Shown here piece after piece: positions 53,988 through 62,183 of a stretch of DNA of 64,000 bases. The translations under genes and the position numbers were made by a program. The DNA comes from Hydrogenophaga sp. (GTDB lineage: Bacteria > Pseudomonadota > Gammaproteobacteria > Burkholderiales > Burkholderiaceae_C), in contig NZ_JAUSCF010000006.1 in assembly GCF_030651625.1 (NCBI RefSeq), positions 248,001 through 312,000 of the forward strand, read 5' to 3'. The notes under the pieces are model-generated. The model was not told where the DNA came from and did no database searches. It was given only the letters and a program-made list of their open reading frames with translations. Position 1 is the stretch's first letter. Every line of letters starts with the position of its first letter.

Positions 53988-55067
53988 TCAGCGCAGGTCA
54001 GGGGCAACACCAAACGGAACTGGCTCGCGGACCGGTTGGATGGCTTCGGCCTGCTTGTTGACGGGAACGTCCACCACGGGAGGCAAGGCCATGCCCCTGC
54101 GCAGCATGACGGAGCGCAAGCGATCAGGGTAGTCGGTGATGATGCCGTCCACGCCCCAGTCGATCAGGCGCCCCATGTCGGGGATCTCGTTGACGGTCCA
54201 CGGAATCACGCGTAGGTTCAGTTCACGAGCTTTCGCCAGCACCGGCTGGCTCAGATCCTGGTATTGGGGCGACCACAGCTCCCCGCCGGCGGCGGCCACC
54301 ATCGACGGGGCGTCTTCAAAGTGGGCAAGCTTGAGCCCGCGCGTCCAGTCGCCTGTCCTCAGGGTATCAAAGCGCGGGCGTTGCGCAGAAAGGTGGGACA
54401 GCGGCATGTCAGGTGCAACCCGGTGCACTTCATGGAGCACCCGCCAGTCGAAGCTCTGAATCGTGGTGCGCGATGCCATGCCATGCCGCTGGATGACTTC
54501 GAGCACAGCGCGCACGAATTCGGCCGGTTCAGGCGATTCGGTGGGTCGATTGGGGTTCAGCTTGAGCTCGATGTTGAAGCGCGTGTGTTTTGCCTTTAGC
54601 GCCTTGACGCGCTCAAACACAGCGGCCAACGTGGGAATGCGTTCACCGTCGATGGGTACCTGGCTGGGAAAGTCGTGTGCATAGCGGCTGCCGGGATTGA
54701 TGCGGCCCACATCGAGCGTCGCGATTTCGTCCAGTTTCAGGGTGTTGAATGACCGGCCCCGCGACTTCAGCCACTGGCCGCTGGCGTCGCGCGTGATGTC
54801 GGGGTTGGGTGCGGTGTCGTGCGAGACCACCGGGACACCTTCGGCGCTGAGCACCACATCGAATTCCAGCGTGCTCACACCGATGGCCAGCGCCTGTTCA
54901 AACCCACCGATCGTGTTCTCAGGCGCCAGACCTCGCGCGCCACGGTGGCCTTGGGCATCGAACGCCAGCGCCGCGCCGGCGCACCACAACGACAGGCCGA
55001 CAGCGGTGGTGCAACTCCAGCGCAGCCAGGTGAGGCGTTGAACGGCAAAAGGCGGTTGGGAAGTCAT
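53988..55067 (-). CDS. Exported glycerophosphodiester phosphodiesterase
   Basis: Hydrolyses glycerophosphodiesters to glycerol-3-phosphate and an alcohol. The start is ATG 55067 (MTSQPPFAVQRL); the track continues 45 residues too far. The 359 residues begin with a signal peptide (TAVGLSLWCAGAALA) and then FDAQGHRGARGLAPENTI with the catalytic HRGxxxxxPENT motif, TLEFDVVLSAEGVPVVSHD, and near the C-terminus WTVNEIPDMGRLIDWGVDGIITDYPD. Periplasmic location is expected. It stands alone with a long upstream region. Confidence 0.93.
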   Translation of the reverse strand: MTSQPPFAVQRLTWLRWSCTTAVGLSLWCAGAALAFDAQGHRGARGLAPENTIGGFEQALAIGVSTLEFDVVLSAEGVPVVSHDTAPNPDITRDASGQWLKSRGRSFNTLKLDEIATLDVGRINPGSRYAHDFPSQVPIDGERIPTLAAVFERVKALKAKHTRFNIELKLNPNRPTESPEPAEFVRAVLEVIQRHGMASRTTIQSFDWRVLHEVHRVAPDMPLSHLSAQRPRFDTLRTGDWTRGLKLAHFEDAPSMVAAAGGELWSPQYQDLSQPVLAKARELNLRVIPWTVNEIPDMGRLIDWGVDGIITDYPDRLRSVMLRRGMALPPVVDVPVNKQAEAIQPVREPVPFGVAPDLR

Positions 55068-55289
55068 TCGCAGTCCTTGCAGAAATTTCGCGCATTGTGG
55101 CAGCGCCACGTGACCCCTACAAGTCGGTACCGCACCAAGCGATACACATGTAATAAGAGGTTTCTGATTCGGGTCGCTCCAGCACAATTGCACGAGGAGC
55201 AACGTGCTTTCAATTCAGAGGCGCCAAGGGGCTATTCCCCTCCAAGTCGGCGGCGGCACAGGGGCCGTACCGAAGAAGCCTATCTGGAG
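55068..55289. other. Upstream region of the GDPD gene
   Basis: About 220 bp between the GDPD start and an intergenic repeat. I see no ORF with good coding character. It should hold the GDPD promoter; the stretch near 55140–55160 (ATACACATGTAATAAGAGG) is AT-rich compared with its surroundings. Confidence 0.5.
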
Positions 55290-55441
55290 CGAAATGCCTT
55301 AGTCCAGGGCACCCGTGGAACCGGCTTTGCCGGGCCACTAGGTGCGTCCCCCCTCGAAGCGCCGAAGGCGCGCAACGGAGGGGGGAGGCCGCGTCAGCGG
55401 CGCAGGGGGGAGAGCCGAATCCAGCGCAGGGGGGTGTTCCT
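55290..55441 (+). repeat. Intergenic GC-rich element, copy E
   Basis: Just 3' of the ABC ATPase stop codon. It contains GTCCAGGGCACCCGTGGAAC, the hairpin CCGGCTTTGCCGGGCC, a CCCCCCTC block, GCGCCGAAGGCGC and GCCGCGTCAGCGGCGCAGGG. Copy D is its near-identical inverted partner, with an exact 35-bp core. Together with copy F it flanks the ABC ATPase gene as direct repeats. Confidence 0.75.
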
Positions 55442-56185
55442 CTAGTGCCCGAGGATCTTGGACAGGAAGTCCCGGCTGCGTTCGTTCTGCGGATTGTTGA
55501 AAAAATCGTGGGGCGTGTTCTGCTCCACGATCTGCCCCTGGTCCATGAAGATCACGCGGTCGGCCACGGCCTTGGCAAATCCCATTTCGTGGGTCACGCA
55601 GATCATGGTGATGCCCTGGTTGGCCAGTTCAATCATCACGTCCAGCACTTCCTTGATCATCTCCGGGTCGAGCGCCGAGGTGGGCTCGTCGAACAGCATG
55701 ATCTTGGGCGTAAGGCACAGTGCGCGCGCAATGGCCACGCGCTGCTGCTGACCTCCGGAGAGCTGCAGTGGGTACTTGCCGGCCTGTTCGGCGATGCGAA
55801 CGCGCTCCAGCTGCAGCATGGCCTTTTCTTCCGCCTCCTTCTTCGGCATCTTGCCCACCCACATGGGGGAGAGCGTGAGGTTTTCCAGCACGGTCAGGTG
55901 CGGGAACAGGTTGAACTGCTGGAACACCATGCCCACTTCCTTGCGGACCTGGTCAATGGCTTTGATGTCGTCGGTGAGCTCGGTGCCGTCCACGATCAGA
56001 TGACCCTGCTGATGCTCTTCCAGGCGGTTGATGCACCGGATCAGCGTGGACTTGCCAGAGCCGGACGGACCGCAAATGACGATGCGCTCGCCCTTGGCCA
56101 CGTCCAGGTCAATGTCCTTGAGCACGTGGAAGTCGTTGCCGTACCACTTGTTGACCTTGTCAAATCGGATGATGGGTTCAGTCAC
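55442..56185 (-). CDS. aapP: Amino-acid ABC transporter ATPase (GlnQ/AapP type)
   Basis: ATP-binding subunit of a polar amino-acid importer. I prefer GTG 56185 ([16 protein letters not shown]), which has AAGGAA about 6 bp upstream; the track's ATG at 56209 adds eight residues without such a site. The 247 residues contain the Walker [13 protein letters not shown], the Q-loop [15 protein letters not shown], the ABC signature [15 protein letters not shown] and Walker [13 protein letters not shown]. Fourth gene of the aapJQMP operon; copies of the intergenic element lie on both sides. Confidence 0.93.
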   Translation of the reverse strand: MTEPIIRFDKVNKWYGNDFHVLKDIDLDVAKGERIVICGPSGSGKSTLIRCINRLEEHQQGHLIVDGTELTDDIKAIDQVRKEVGMVFQQFNLFPHLTVLENLTLSPMWVGKMPKKEAEEKAMLQLERVRIAEQAGKYPLQLSGGQQQRVAIARALCLTPKIMLFDEPTSALDPEMIKEVLDVMIELANQGITMICVTHEMGFAKAVADRVIFMDQGQIVEQNTPHDFFNNPQNERSRDFLSKILGH

Positions 56186-56213
56186 AGGAATTTCCTTGTC
56201 ATGGGTCATGTGA

Positions 56214-56305
56214 GCGAAGAAGCCGAATCAAGGGGCACCGTGGAACCGGCTTCGCCGGGCCACAGGGTGCCGCCCCCTTGAGGGGGGATTCGAGCTACAC
56301 GCAGT
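56214..56305 (+). repeat. Intergenic GC-rich element, copy F
   Basis: In the operon between aapM and aapP, directly 3' of aapM. It contains GGGGCACCGTGGAACCGGCT, the hairpin CCGGCTTCGCCGG, the CCACAGGGTGCCG block and CCCCCTTGAGGGGGG, a second hairpin. Orientation is as in copies A, B and E. Being inside an operon, it may affect relative expression of the ATPase gene. Confidence 0.65.
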
Positions 56306-56330
56306 GAGCGAGAAACGGGGGTGGGCTCCA

Positions 56331-57434
56331 TCACCTGGCTTTGCTTGCAGAAAGTTGCTTCTCGACCCACAGGCTGTAGCGGGACATGGCAAAACAGAAG
56401 ATGAAATAGACCAGCGTGATGAACAGGTAGGCCTCGATCTTGAATGGCCGCCAGTGCACGTCCGAGTTGAGTGCCAGCGACAGTGCGCCGGTGAGCTCGT
56501 ACATCGAGACGATGGTCACCAGCGAGGTGTCCTTGAAGATGGAGATGAAGTTGTTCATCACACTGGGCACCACCATGGCCAGGGCCTGCGGCAGCACGAT
56601 CTTGCGTTGGGTCTGCCAGTAGCTCAGGCCCAGCGTGTCGGCGGCTTCCAGCTGACCCTTCGGGATGGCCTGCAGGCCGCCCCGAATGATCTCGGCCATG
56701 TAGGCGGCCGCGAACAGCGTGATGCCCACGATCACCCGCACCAGCACGTCGATGGTCACGCCCTGCGGCATGAACAGCGGGAACATGAACGAGGCCATGA
56801 ACAGCACCGAGATCAGCGGCACGCCACGGATGAGCTCGATGTAGACGATGCAGGCCGAGCGGATCGCCGGCAGGTTGCTGCGCCGCCCCAGCGCCACCGC
56901 AATGGCCAGCGGAAACGCCAGGAAGATCGACACCGTGGCCAGCAGGACCGTCAGTGGCAGGCCGCCCCAGAGGTCGGTGCGCACGGGGCTCAGACCCAGC
57001 ACGCCGCCACCCATGAGGATGAAGAAGACGGCCATGATGGCCACCCACATGATCGCCAGCCAGGGCTTCCAGAACACACGGATGCAGCTCACGATCAGGC
57101 CGACCACCATCAGGCTCGTGGCCACGACCGGTCGCCATTGCTCGTCAAAAGGGTAACGGCCGAGCAGGATGATGCGGTACTTCTCGGCCACCACGCCCCA
57201 GCAGGCACCGGTGCCGCGCACGGCCTGGCAGGCCTGGGCGTCGGTGGCGAAAACGGCGTTCCAGATGCCCCAGCTGAAGAAGTTGGGCAGTATGTACAGC
57301 GCCAGACCAATCAGGAACAGCGAGGTGGTGCTGCTGCGCCAGTCGCCGAACATGTTGGTGCGGATCCAGGGCACGAGACCGCTGGTGCGCACCGGGGAGG
57401 GTCGCGCGGGAATGGGCACGAAGGTGTTGGGCAT
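56331..57434 (-). CDS. aapM: Amino-acid ABC transporter permease AapM-like
   Basis: One of the two inner-membrane channel subunits, 367 residues. Several N-terminal helices (LFLIGLALYILPNFFSW), an extra periplasmic loop (FATDAQACQAVRGTGACW), and the C-terminal ABC permease core: GLPLTVLLATVSIFLAFPL, IELIRGVPLISVLFMASFM, then the ATPase-contact motif ETIRGGLQAIPKGQ-like (IIRGGLQAIPKGQLEAADTLG). Length and order match AapM. It lies 4 bp after aapQ. Confidence 0.93.
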   Translation of the reverse strand: MPNTFVPIPARPSPVRTSGLVPWIRTNMFGDWRSSTTSLFLIGLALYILPNFFSWGIWNAVFATDAQACQAVRGTGACWGVVAEKYRIILLGRYPFDEQWRPVVATSLMVVGLIVSCIRVFWKPWLAIMWVAIMAVFFILMGGGVLGLSPVRTDLWGGLPLTVLLATVSIFLAFPLAIAVALGRRSNLPAIRSACIVYIELIRGVPLISVLFMASFMFPLFMPQGVTIDVLVRVIVGITLFAAAYMAEIIRGGLQAIPKGQLEAADTLGLSYWQTQRKIVLPQALAMVVPSVMNNFISIFKDTSLVTIVSMYELTGALSLALNSDVHWRPFKIEAYLFITLVYFIFCFAMSRYSLWVEKQLSASKAR

Positions 57435-57438
57435 TGGA

Positions 57439-58617
57439 TTACCTTTCCTTGATGGCCATGCGGTCGTTGTACCAATTCATGAACAGCGACGTGGACAGGG
57501 AGGTGGTCAGGTACACCAGCATGATGATCGCGATGCACTCCACCGCGCGCCCGGACTGGTTCAGCGTGGTGTTGGCGATGGACACCACATCGGGATAACC
57601 CACCGCCACCGCCAGCGACGAGTTCTTGGTGAGGTTGAGGTACTGGTTGGTCAGGGGTGGAATGATCACGCGCATGGCCTGTGGCAACACCACCAGGTTC
57701 ATGGTCTGGCGTGGGGCCAGTCCCAGTGCGGCGGAGGCTTCCTTCTGTCCCAGACTCACCGACTGGATGCCACCACGCACCACTTCGGCCACGAAAGCGG
57801 CGGTGTAGAACGTGAGGCTGATCAGCACCGCCATGAATTCGGGCGAGACACTGCCGCCGCCTTCGATCATGAAGCGACCTGCTTCCGGTATGGCCCATTC
57901 GGTGGGCATGCCACCGCCCAGCCAGCCCAGGAAGGTACAGCCGACAATGATGCCCACGGTGGGCCAGCCGGGATTGCGCAGGCGCCCGGTCTTTTCGAAC
58001 TCTTTCAGGGCCCAGCGGCGCCAGACCCACGAGAGCACCACGCCAGCGACCAGGCCGGCGAGCATCACCAGGTAGCCCGTGCCCTGCATGGGGCGGGGGA
58101 AAGCGAAGCCGTCCTTGCTGAGGTAGAACAGGTCGGCCACGTTCCAGGCATCGCCTGGTGGCGGCAGCACCTCCACAAAAAACAGGTACCACATGAGCAT
58201 CTGCAGCAGGATGGGCACATTGCGGAACAGCTCCACATAGCCATAGCAGATGCCTCGCACCAGGCCATTGCGCGAGAAGCGCCCCACCCCCAGCAGCACG
58301 CCCAGGATGGTGGTCAGGATGATGCCGATCACGGCGACCCGCAGCGTGTTGAGCACACCGACCCAGATGGCTTTGCCGTAGGACTCGCTCGGGTGGTAGG
58401 CGACCATGGTTTCGCCGATGTCGAATCCGGCAGAGGCACCCAGGAAGTCAAATCCGCTCTGGATACCGCGAATGCGCATGTTTTCCTGGGTGTTGTGGGC
58501 CAGGAACCAGACACCCAGGCCGATCAGCACCAGGGCAATGGTCTGGTAAATGAGGCCGCGCGCGGCGCGGCTGCGCCACGACCAGGGCGGTCGTGGAGGT
58601 TTGATGGAGGAATTCAA
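57439..58617 (-). CDS. aapQ: Amino-acid ABC transporter permease AapQ-like
   Basis: The second channel subunit, 392 residues. The start is a TTG (MNSSIKPPRPPW) with AGGAG 7 bp upstream. The N-terminal helix is IALVLIGLGVWFLAHNTQ, and then come the permease core ICYGYVELFRNVPILLQML and the coupling motif VVRGGIQSVSLGQKEASAALG. It ends in MNWYNDRMAIKER, typical of AapQ. It follows aapJ across a hairpin and precedes aapM by 4 bp. The extended N-terminal and loop lengths are those of the general L-amino-acid (Aap/Bzt) group. Confidence 0.94.
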   Translation of the reverse strand: MNSSIKPPRPPWSWRSRAARGLIYQTIALVLIGLGVWFLAHNTQENMRIRGIQSGFDFLGASAGFDIGETMVAYHPSESYGKAIWVGVLNTLRVAVIGIILTTILGVLLGVGRFSRNGLVRGICYGYVELFRNVPILLQMLMWYLFFVEVLPPPGDAWNVADLFYLSKDGFAFPRPMQGTGYLVMLAGLVAGVVLSWVWRRWALKEFEKTGRLRNPGWPTVGIIVGCTFLGWLGGGMPTEWAIPEAGRFMIEGGGSVSPEFMAVLISLTFYTAAFVAEVVRGGIQSVSLGQKEASAALGLAPRQTMNLVVLPQAMRVIIPPLTNQYLNLTKNSSLAVAVGYPDVVSIANTTLNQSGRAVECIAIIMLVYLTTSLSTSLFMNWYNDRMAIKER

Positions 58618-58659
58618 GAAGATCTCCTGGAGGAGGCGGGGGAAGGAACCCCAGATACA

Positions 58660-58692
58660 ACAACGCCGGCAGGAAATCCAAGCCGGCGTTGT
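58660..58692 (-). promoter_or_regulatory. Hairpin between aapJ and aapQ
   Basis: Perfect 11-bp inverted repeat ACAACGCCGGC/GCCGGCGTTGT with an 11-nt loop, 18 bp downstream of the aapJ stop. There is no T-run after it on the transcribed strand, so it looks like a transcript-stabilising or partial termination hairpin that favours aapJ over the permease genes. Role inferred. Confidence 0.65.
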
Positions 58693-58709
58693 CCACCCAA
58701 GCTACGCGA

Positions 58710-59738
58710 TCAGCGAGCGGGCATCGGGTACATCAGGCCACCCTTGTTCCACAGCGCGTTGACGCCGCGTGGCAGACCGATCGGGGTGATGTTGCGCTCG
58801 TAGGACTCACCGTAGTTGCCCACGGCCTTGACGGCGCGCAAAGCCCATTCCTTGTCCAGACCCAGCAACTTGCCGGTGTCTTCGGTGCCACCACCCAGCA
58901 GGCGCAGCACGTTGGGGTTCTTGCTGTCCTTGCGCATCTGGTCAGCATTGGCTGCGGTGATGCCCAGTTCTTCGGCTTCCAGCAGCGCGTAGCCGACCCA
59001 CTTCACGATCGCAAAGAACTCGTCGTCGCCGCGGCGCACGGCCGGACCAAGGGGTTCCTTGGAGATCAGTTCGGGCAGGATCATGTGATCGTCCGGCTTG
59101 GCGGCTTCCTTGGAACGGATCGAGGCCAGGCCCGATGCGTCCGTGGTGTAGGCCTGGCAACGGCCGGCGAAGTAGGCGGCGTTGGTGGCGGCCAGTTCAG
59201 CGAACACCACAGGGCGCAGGTTCAGGTTGTTGGCACGCGAGTAGTCGCTCAGGTTGAGCTCGGTGGTGGTGCCGGACTGCACGCAGACCGTGGCGCCCTT
59301 GAGGTCTTTGGCACTTTTCACGTTCAGGCTCTTGGGCACCATGAAGCCCTGGCCGTCGTAGAAGTTCACACCGGTGAAGTGCAGGCCCAGTGTGGCGTCG
59401 CGGGTCAGGGTCCAGGTGGTGTTGCGGGGCAGCAGGTCCACTTCGCCGGACTGCAGAGCGGTGAAGCGCTGCGCCGCGTTCAGGGGCACATAGCGCACCT
59501 TTTCGGCGTCGCCCAGCACGGCGGCGGCCACCGAACGGCACACGTCCACATCAAGCCCGCTCCATTTGCCCTGGCTGTCGGCGGCCGAGAAGCCTGCCAG
59601 ACCGGTACTGACTCCACAGACCAGGGTGCCGCGCGATTTGATCGCGTCCAGGTCCTTGCCAGCGTGGGCAGGCATGCTCACCATGGTGGCGGCTGCACTC
59701 AGGCCCAAGGCGGTCAGTTTCAGGGTTTTCAATTTCAT
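58710..59738 (-). CDS. aapJ: Amino-acid ABC transporter binding protein AapJ-like
   Basis: Periplasmic binding protein of the general L-amino-acid importer, 342 residues. Signal peptide MKLKTLKLTALGLSAAATMVSMPAHA, then LDAIKSRGTLVCGVSTGLAGF, WSGLDVDVCRSVAAAVLGD and GEVDLLPRNTTWTLTRDATLG, all typical of AapJ/BztA. It ends in LWNKGGLMYPMPAR. First gene of the operon, with a 25-bp inverted repeat about 45 bp upstream. Specificity is likely broad or acidic amino acids; it cannot be fixed from sequence. Confidence 0.94.
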   Translation of the reverse strand: MKLKTLKLTALGLSAAATMVSMPAHAGKDLDAIKSRGTLVCGVSTGLAGFSAADSQGKWSGLDVDVCRSVAAAVLGDAEKVRYVPLNAAQRFTALQSGEVDLLPRNTTWTLTRDATLGLHFTGVNFYDGQGFMVPKSLNVKSAKDLKGATVCVQSGTTTELNLSDYSRANNLNLRPVVFAELAATNAAYFAGRCQAYTTDASGLASIRSKEAAKPDDHMILPELISKEPLGPAVRRGDDEFFAIVKWVGYALLEAEELGITAANADQMRKDSKNPNVLRLLGGGTEDTGKLLGLDKEWALRAVKAVGNYGESYERNITPIGLPRGVNALWNKGGLMYPMPAR

Positions 59739-60089
59739 CAGGTCTCTCCAATTTGTGGTTTGGGTGTTGGTCTGTCGGCCCGGTTACGCACCGTAAATGT
59801 GCGTAACATTGCCGCCAAGCGACTTTATCCCCGGCCGAATGGGCCGAGCATCGGGGTTTACGTGGTTGGTCCATGCAAATAATTCATGACGCCATCGCGC
59901 CGGCTGTTGGCCGGCCCCCGCTTGAAACTCTTGCAGGTTCCGTGCCAATGCATCAAGGCACGTGAGCGACGGGCCTCGCGGGCGATCGAGCGGACTCGGT
60001 ATCGGGTCCCGCGCGCGACAAGCCGAATTTTTGGTCGGGCGCAGGCCCACGTATCCTCACTTCAAAACAGTGGCAACAGGAGACATCGC
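59739..60089. other. Divergent promoter region of aapJ and the acyl-CoA ligase
   Basis: About 350 bp with no convincing gene. It contains the 25-bp inverted repeat at 59783–59807 on the aapJ side and a good AGGAGA site before the ligase on the other. The AT-rich stretch near 59875–59885 is a candidate promoter element. Confidence 0.55.
59783..59807. promoter_or_regulatory. Perfect inverted repeat upstream of aapJ
   Basis: GTTACGCAC-CGTAAAT-GTGCGTAAC, 9-bp arms with a 7-nt spacer, 45–69 bp upstream of the aapJ ATG. The symmetry suggests an operator or a 5'-UTR hairpin. The inner GCAC/GTGC resembles NtrC half-sites, but the spacing differs, so the regulator is unknown. Confidence 0.55.
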
Positions 60090-61835
60090 ATGACCAGCCC
60101 AACACCAGCCGGTGCAGCGCCCGGCAGCGCGCCCGAGCGGCCGCACCACCGCTTCTGGCCCGCCCGCCTGCCGCATCAGCTGACCTCGCCTGCCACATCG
60201 CTGTGGTTCAACCTGCTGGTGAGCGCCCAGCGCTACCCGGAAAAGGCCGCGCTGGTCTTTTTCGATCGGGTGGTCAGCTACCGCGAACTGTTCGAGCAGG
60301 TCGAGTGCATGGCCGCGCACCTGCATGCCCAGGGCGTCAGGGCAGGTGACCGGGTGATCCTGCTGATGCAGAACTGCCCGCAGTGGGTGGTCGCGCACTT
60401 CGCGATCCTGCGTGCCAATGCCGTGGTCGTGCCGGTGAATCCGATGAACAAGGCCGAGGAGCTCAAGCACTACATCACCGACCCCGACGCGCGCGTGGCC
60501 GTGGTTGCCGCAGATCTGGCGCCCGAGCTGCTGCAGGCCAATGCCGAACTGCCCGAAGAGCAGCGCCTGAAGCACATGGTGGTGGCGCACTACCACGACG
60601 CGATGGGTCCGCAGGCCGAAGTGCCGTCGCCGTGGATGAGCTGGTTGCTGCAGCGCCATGCGCTACCCGAGCTGCAAGGAGGCACCGTGGTCGACTGGGC
60701 CGATGTGCTGGCCTGTACCGACCCGGCGCCGGCGCACGACCGCACGCCGGAGGACCTGTCGGTGTTGCCCTACACCAGCGGTACCACCGGCCTGCCCAAG
60801 GGATGCATGCACACCCATGCCAGCGTGATGCACAACGCGGTGGCGGGCAGCTTGTGGAGCAATGGCACGGCCGAGAACATTGGGCTGCTGGTGGTGCCCA
60901 TGTTTCACATCACCGGCATGGTGGTGGGCATGCACAGTGGTGTGTATTCGGGCGCCACACTGGTGCTCATGCCTCGCTGGGACCGCGAACTGGCGGGTCG
61001 CCTGATTTCGCGCTGGCGCGTGACCCACTGGGCCAACATCCCCACCATGGTGATCGATCTTCTGGCCAGTCCGAACTTCGCGCAGTTCGATCTGTCGAGC
61101 CTCAAGGTCATTGGCGGTGGCGGTGCGGCCATGCCGCAGGCCATCGCTCAGCGCCTGTTCGAGCAGTATGGCTTGCGCTATTCGGAAGGCTACGGGCTGA
61201 CCGAAACCGCGGCTCCCTCCCACAACAATCCGCCTGACGCACCCAAGCAGCAATGCCTGGGCATCCCGTTCATGAGCGTCGATGCGCGCGTGGTCGACCC
61301 CGACTCCCTGAAAGAAATGCCGGTGGGCGAAGCGGGCGAGATCATCATTCGCGGTCCCATGGTGTTTACCGGCTACTGGAAGCGCCCGGAGGCCACCGAG
61401 GCCGCGTTCGTCACCTTTGAGGGCCAGCGCTACTTCCGCTCCGGTGACCTGGGCCGTGTCGACGAGGACGGCTACTTCTTCATCACCGACCGCCTCAAAC
61501 GCATGATCAACGCCAGCGGTTTCAAGGTCTGGCCAGCCGAAGTGGAAACGCTGATGTTCCGCCATCCGGCCATCGCCGAGGCCTGCGTGATCGCCACGCA
61601 CGACGAGTACCGGGGAGAAAGCGTGAAGGCCGTGGTGGTGCTGCGCGACGCAGCGCGCGGGCACACCACCGAGCAGGACATCGTGGACTGGTGCCGCGAA
61701 CACATGGCGGTCTACAAGTGCCCACGCACGGTTTCTTTCGTGGACGCCTTGCCCAAGAGCGGCAGCGGCAAGGTGATGTGGCGCCTGCTGCAGGAGCAGG
61801 AGTCCCGGAAGGCGGCTTCTGGCGTGGCCCGTTGA
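60090..61835 (+). CDS. AMP-forming acyl-CoA synthetase
   Basis: Adenylate-forming ligase of 581 residues that activates a carboxylic acid to its CoA thioester. I start at ATG 60090 (MTSPTPAGAAPG), which has AGGAGA 7 bp upstream; the track extends the frame into the promoter region. Motifs present are YTSGTTGLPKGCMHTH (P-loop), YGLTETAAP, YFRSGDLGRVDEDGY and the C-terminal lysine region LPKSGSGKVMWRL. Long-chain or branched fatty acids are typical for the family. It is followed by a small membrane protein and an AcuI-like reductase. Confidence 0.93.
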   Translation: MTSPTPAGAAPGSAPERPHHRFWPARLPHQLTSPATSLWFNLLVSAQRYPEKAALVFFDRVVSYRELFEQVECMAAHLHAQGVRAGDRVILLMQNCPQWVVAHFAILRANAVVVPVNPMNKAEELKHYITDPDARVAVVAADLAPELLQANAELPEEQRLKHMVVAHYHDAMGPQAEVPSPWMSWLLQRHALPELQGGTVVDWADVLACTDPAPAHDRTPEDLSVLPYTSGTTGLPKGCMHTHASVMHNAVAGSLWSNGTAENIGLLVVPMFHITGMVVGMHSGVYSGATLVLMPRWDRELAGRLISRWRVTHWANIPTMVIDLLASPNFAQFDLSSLKVIGGGGAAMPQAIAQRLFEQYGLRYSEGYGLTETAAPSHNNPPDAPKQQCLGIPFMSVDARVVDPDSLKEMPVGEAGEIIIRGPMVFTGYWKRPEATEAAFVTFEGQRYFRSGDLGRVDEDGYFFITDRLKRMINASGFKVWPAEVETLMFRHPAIAEACVIATHDEYRGESVKAVVVLRDAARGHTTEQDIVDWCREHMAVYKCPRTVSFVDALPKSGSGKVMWRLLQEQESRKAASGVAR

Positions 61836-61890
61836 GCCTGGCCTGTCTGTCTTCCCCAGGGCCTGTGGAAACCATGTGATCATTCGCCTC

Positions 61891-62124
61891 ATGCATTTTG
61901 AATGGCAATCGGTCTCCCGCATCTGGCAACCTCGCCGTGGCCTGTTCTGGGCTATGGTGGCACTGAACCTACTGTCCTCGGTCATCGTCTGGTTCATTCA
62001 CCTGGCCCAGCCGGCCGACGGACTGCGTTGGCTGCTGAGCCTGCTGGCCCTGATCAACGCCGGTCTCGGGTGGTGGTTGGCCGTGCGCCTGTGGCGCGAA
62101 GGACCGGAGCAGGAGGCGCGCTGA
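61891..62124 (+). CDS. Small two-helix membrane protein
   Basis: A 77-residue ORF from ATG 61891 (MHFEWQSVSRIWQP); an upstream GTG at 61876 is possible. It has two hydrophobic segments, GLFWAMVALNLLSSVIVWFI and LRWLLSLLALINAGLGWWLAVRL, with positive charge near the first. No known family is recognised by eye. It lies between the ligase and the AcuI-like gene on the same strand, 55 bp after the ligase. Being intact, well placed and not antisense to a gene makes it credible. Confidence 0.6.
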   Translation: MHFEWQSVSRIWQPRRGLFWAMVALNLLSSVIVWFIHLAQPADGLRWLLSLLALINAGLGWWLAVRLWREGPEQEAR

Positions 62125-62183
62125 GCGTCCACTTTGCCAGCCCCTGCTGCTTCCTGCCCGCATCGAATAACCAAGGATTCTTC

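Noticed and set aside
54819-55445. 208-residue plus-strand ORF ending in a conserved-looking peptide
   Set aside because: Its C-terminal part resembles the minus-strand ORF 41645–42319 only because both translate the same intergenic repeat (copies E and D).
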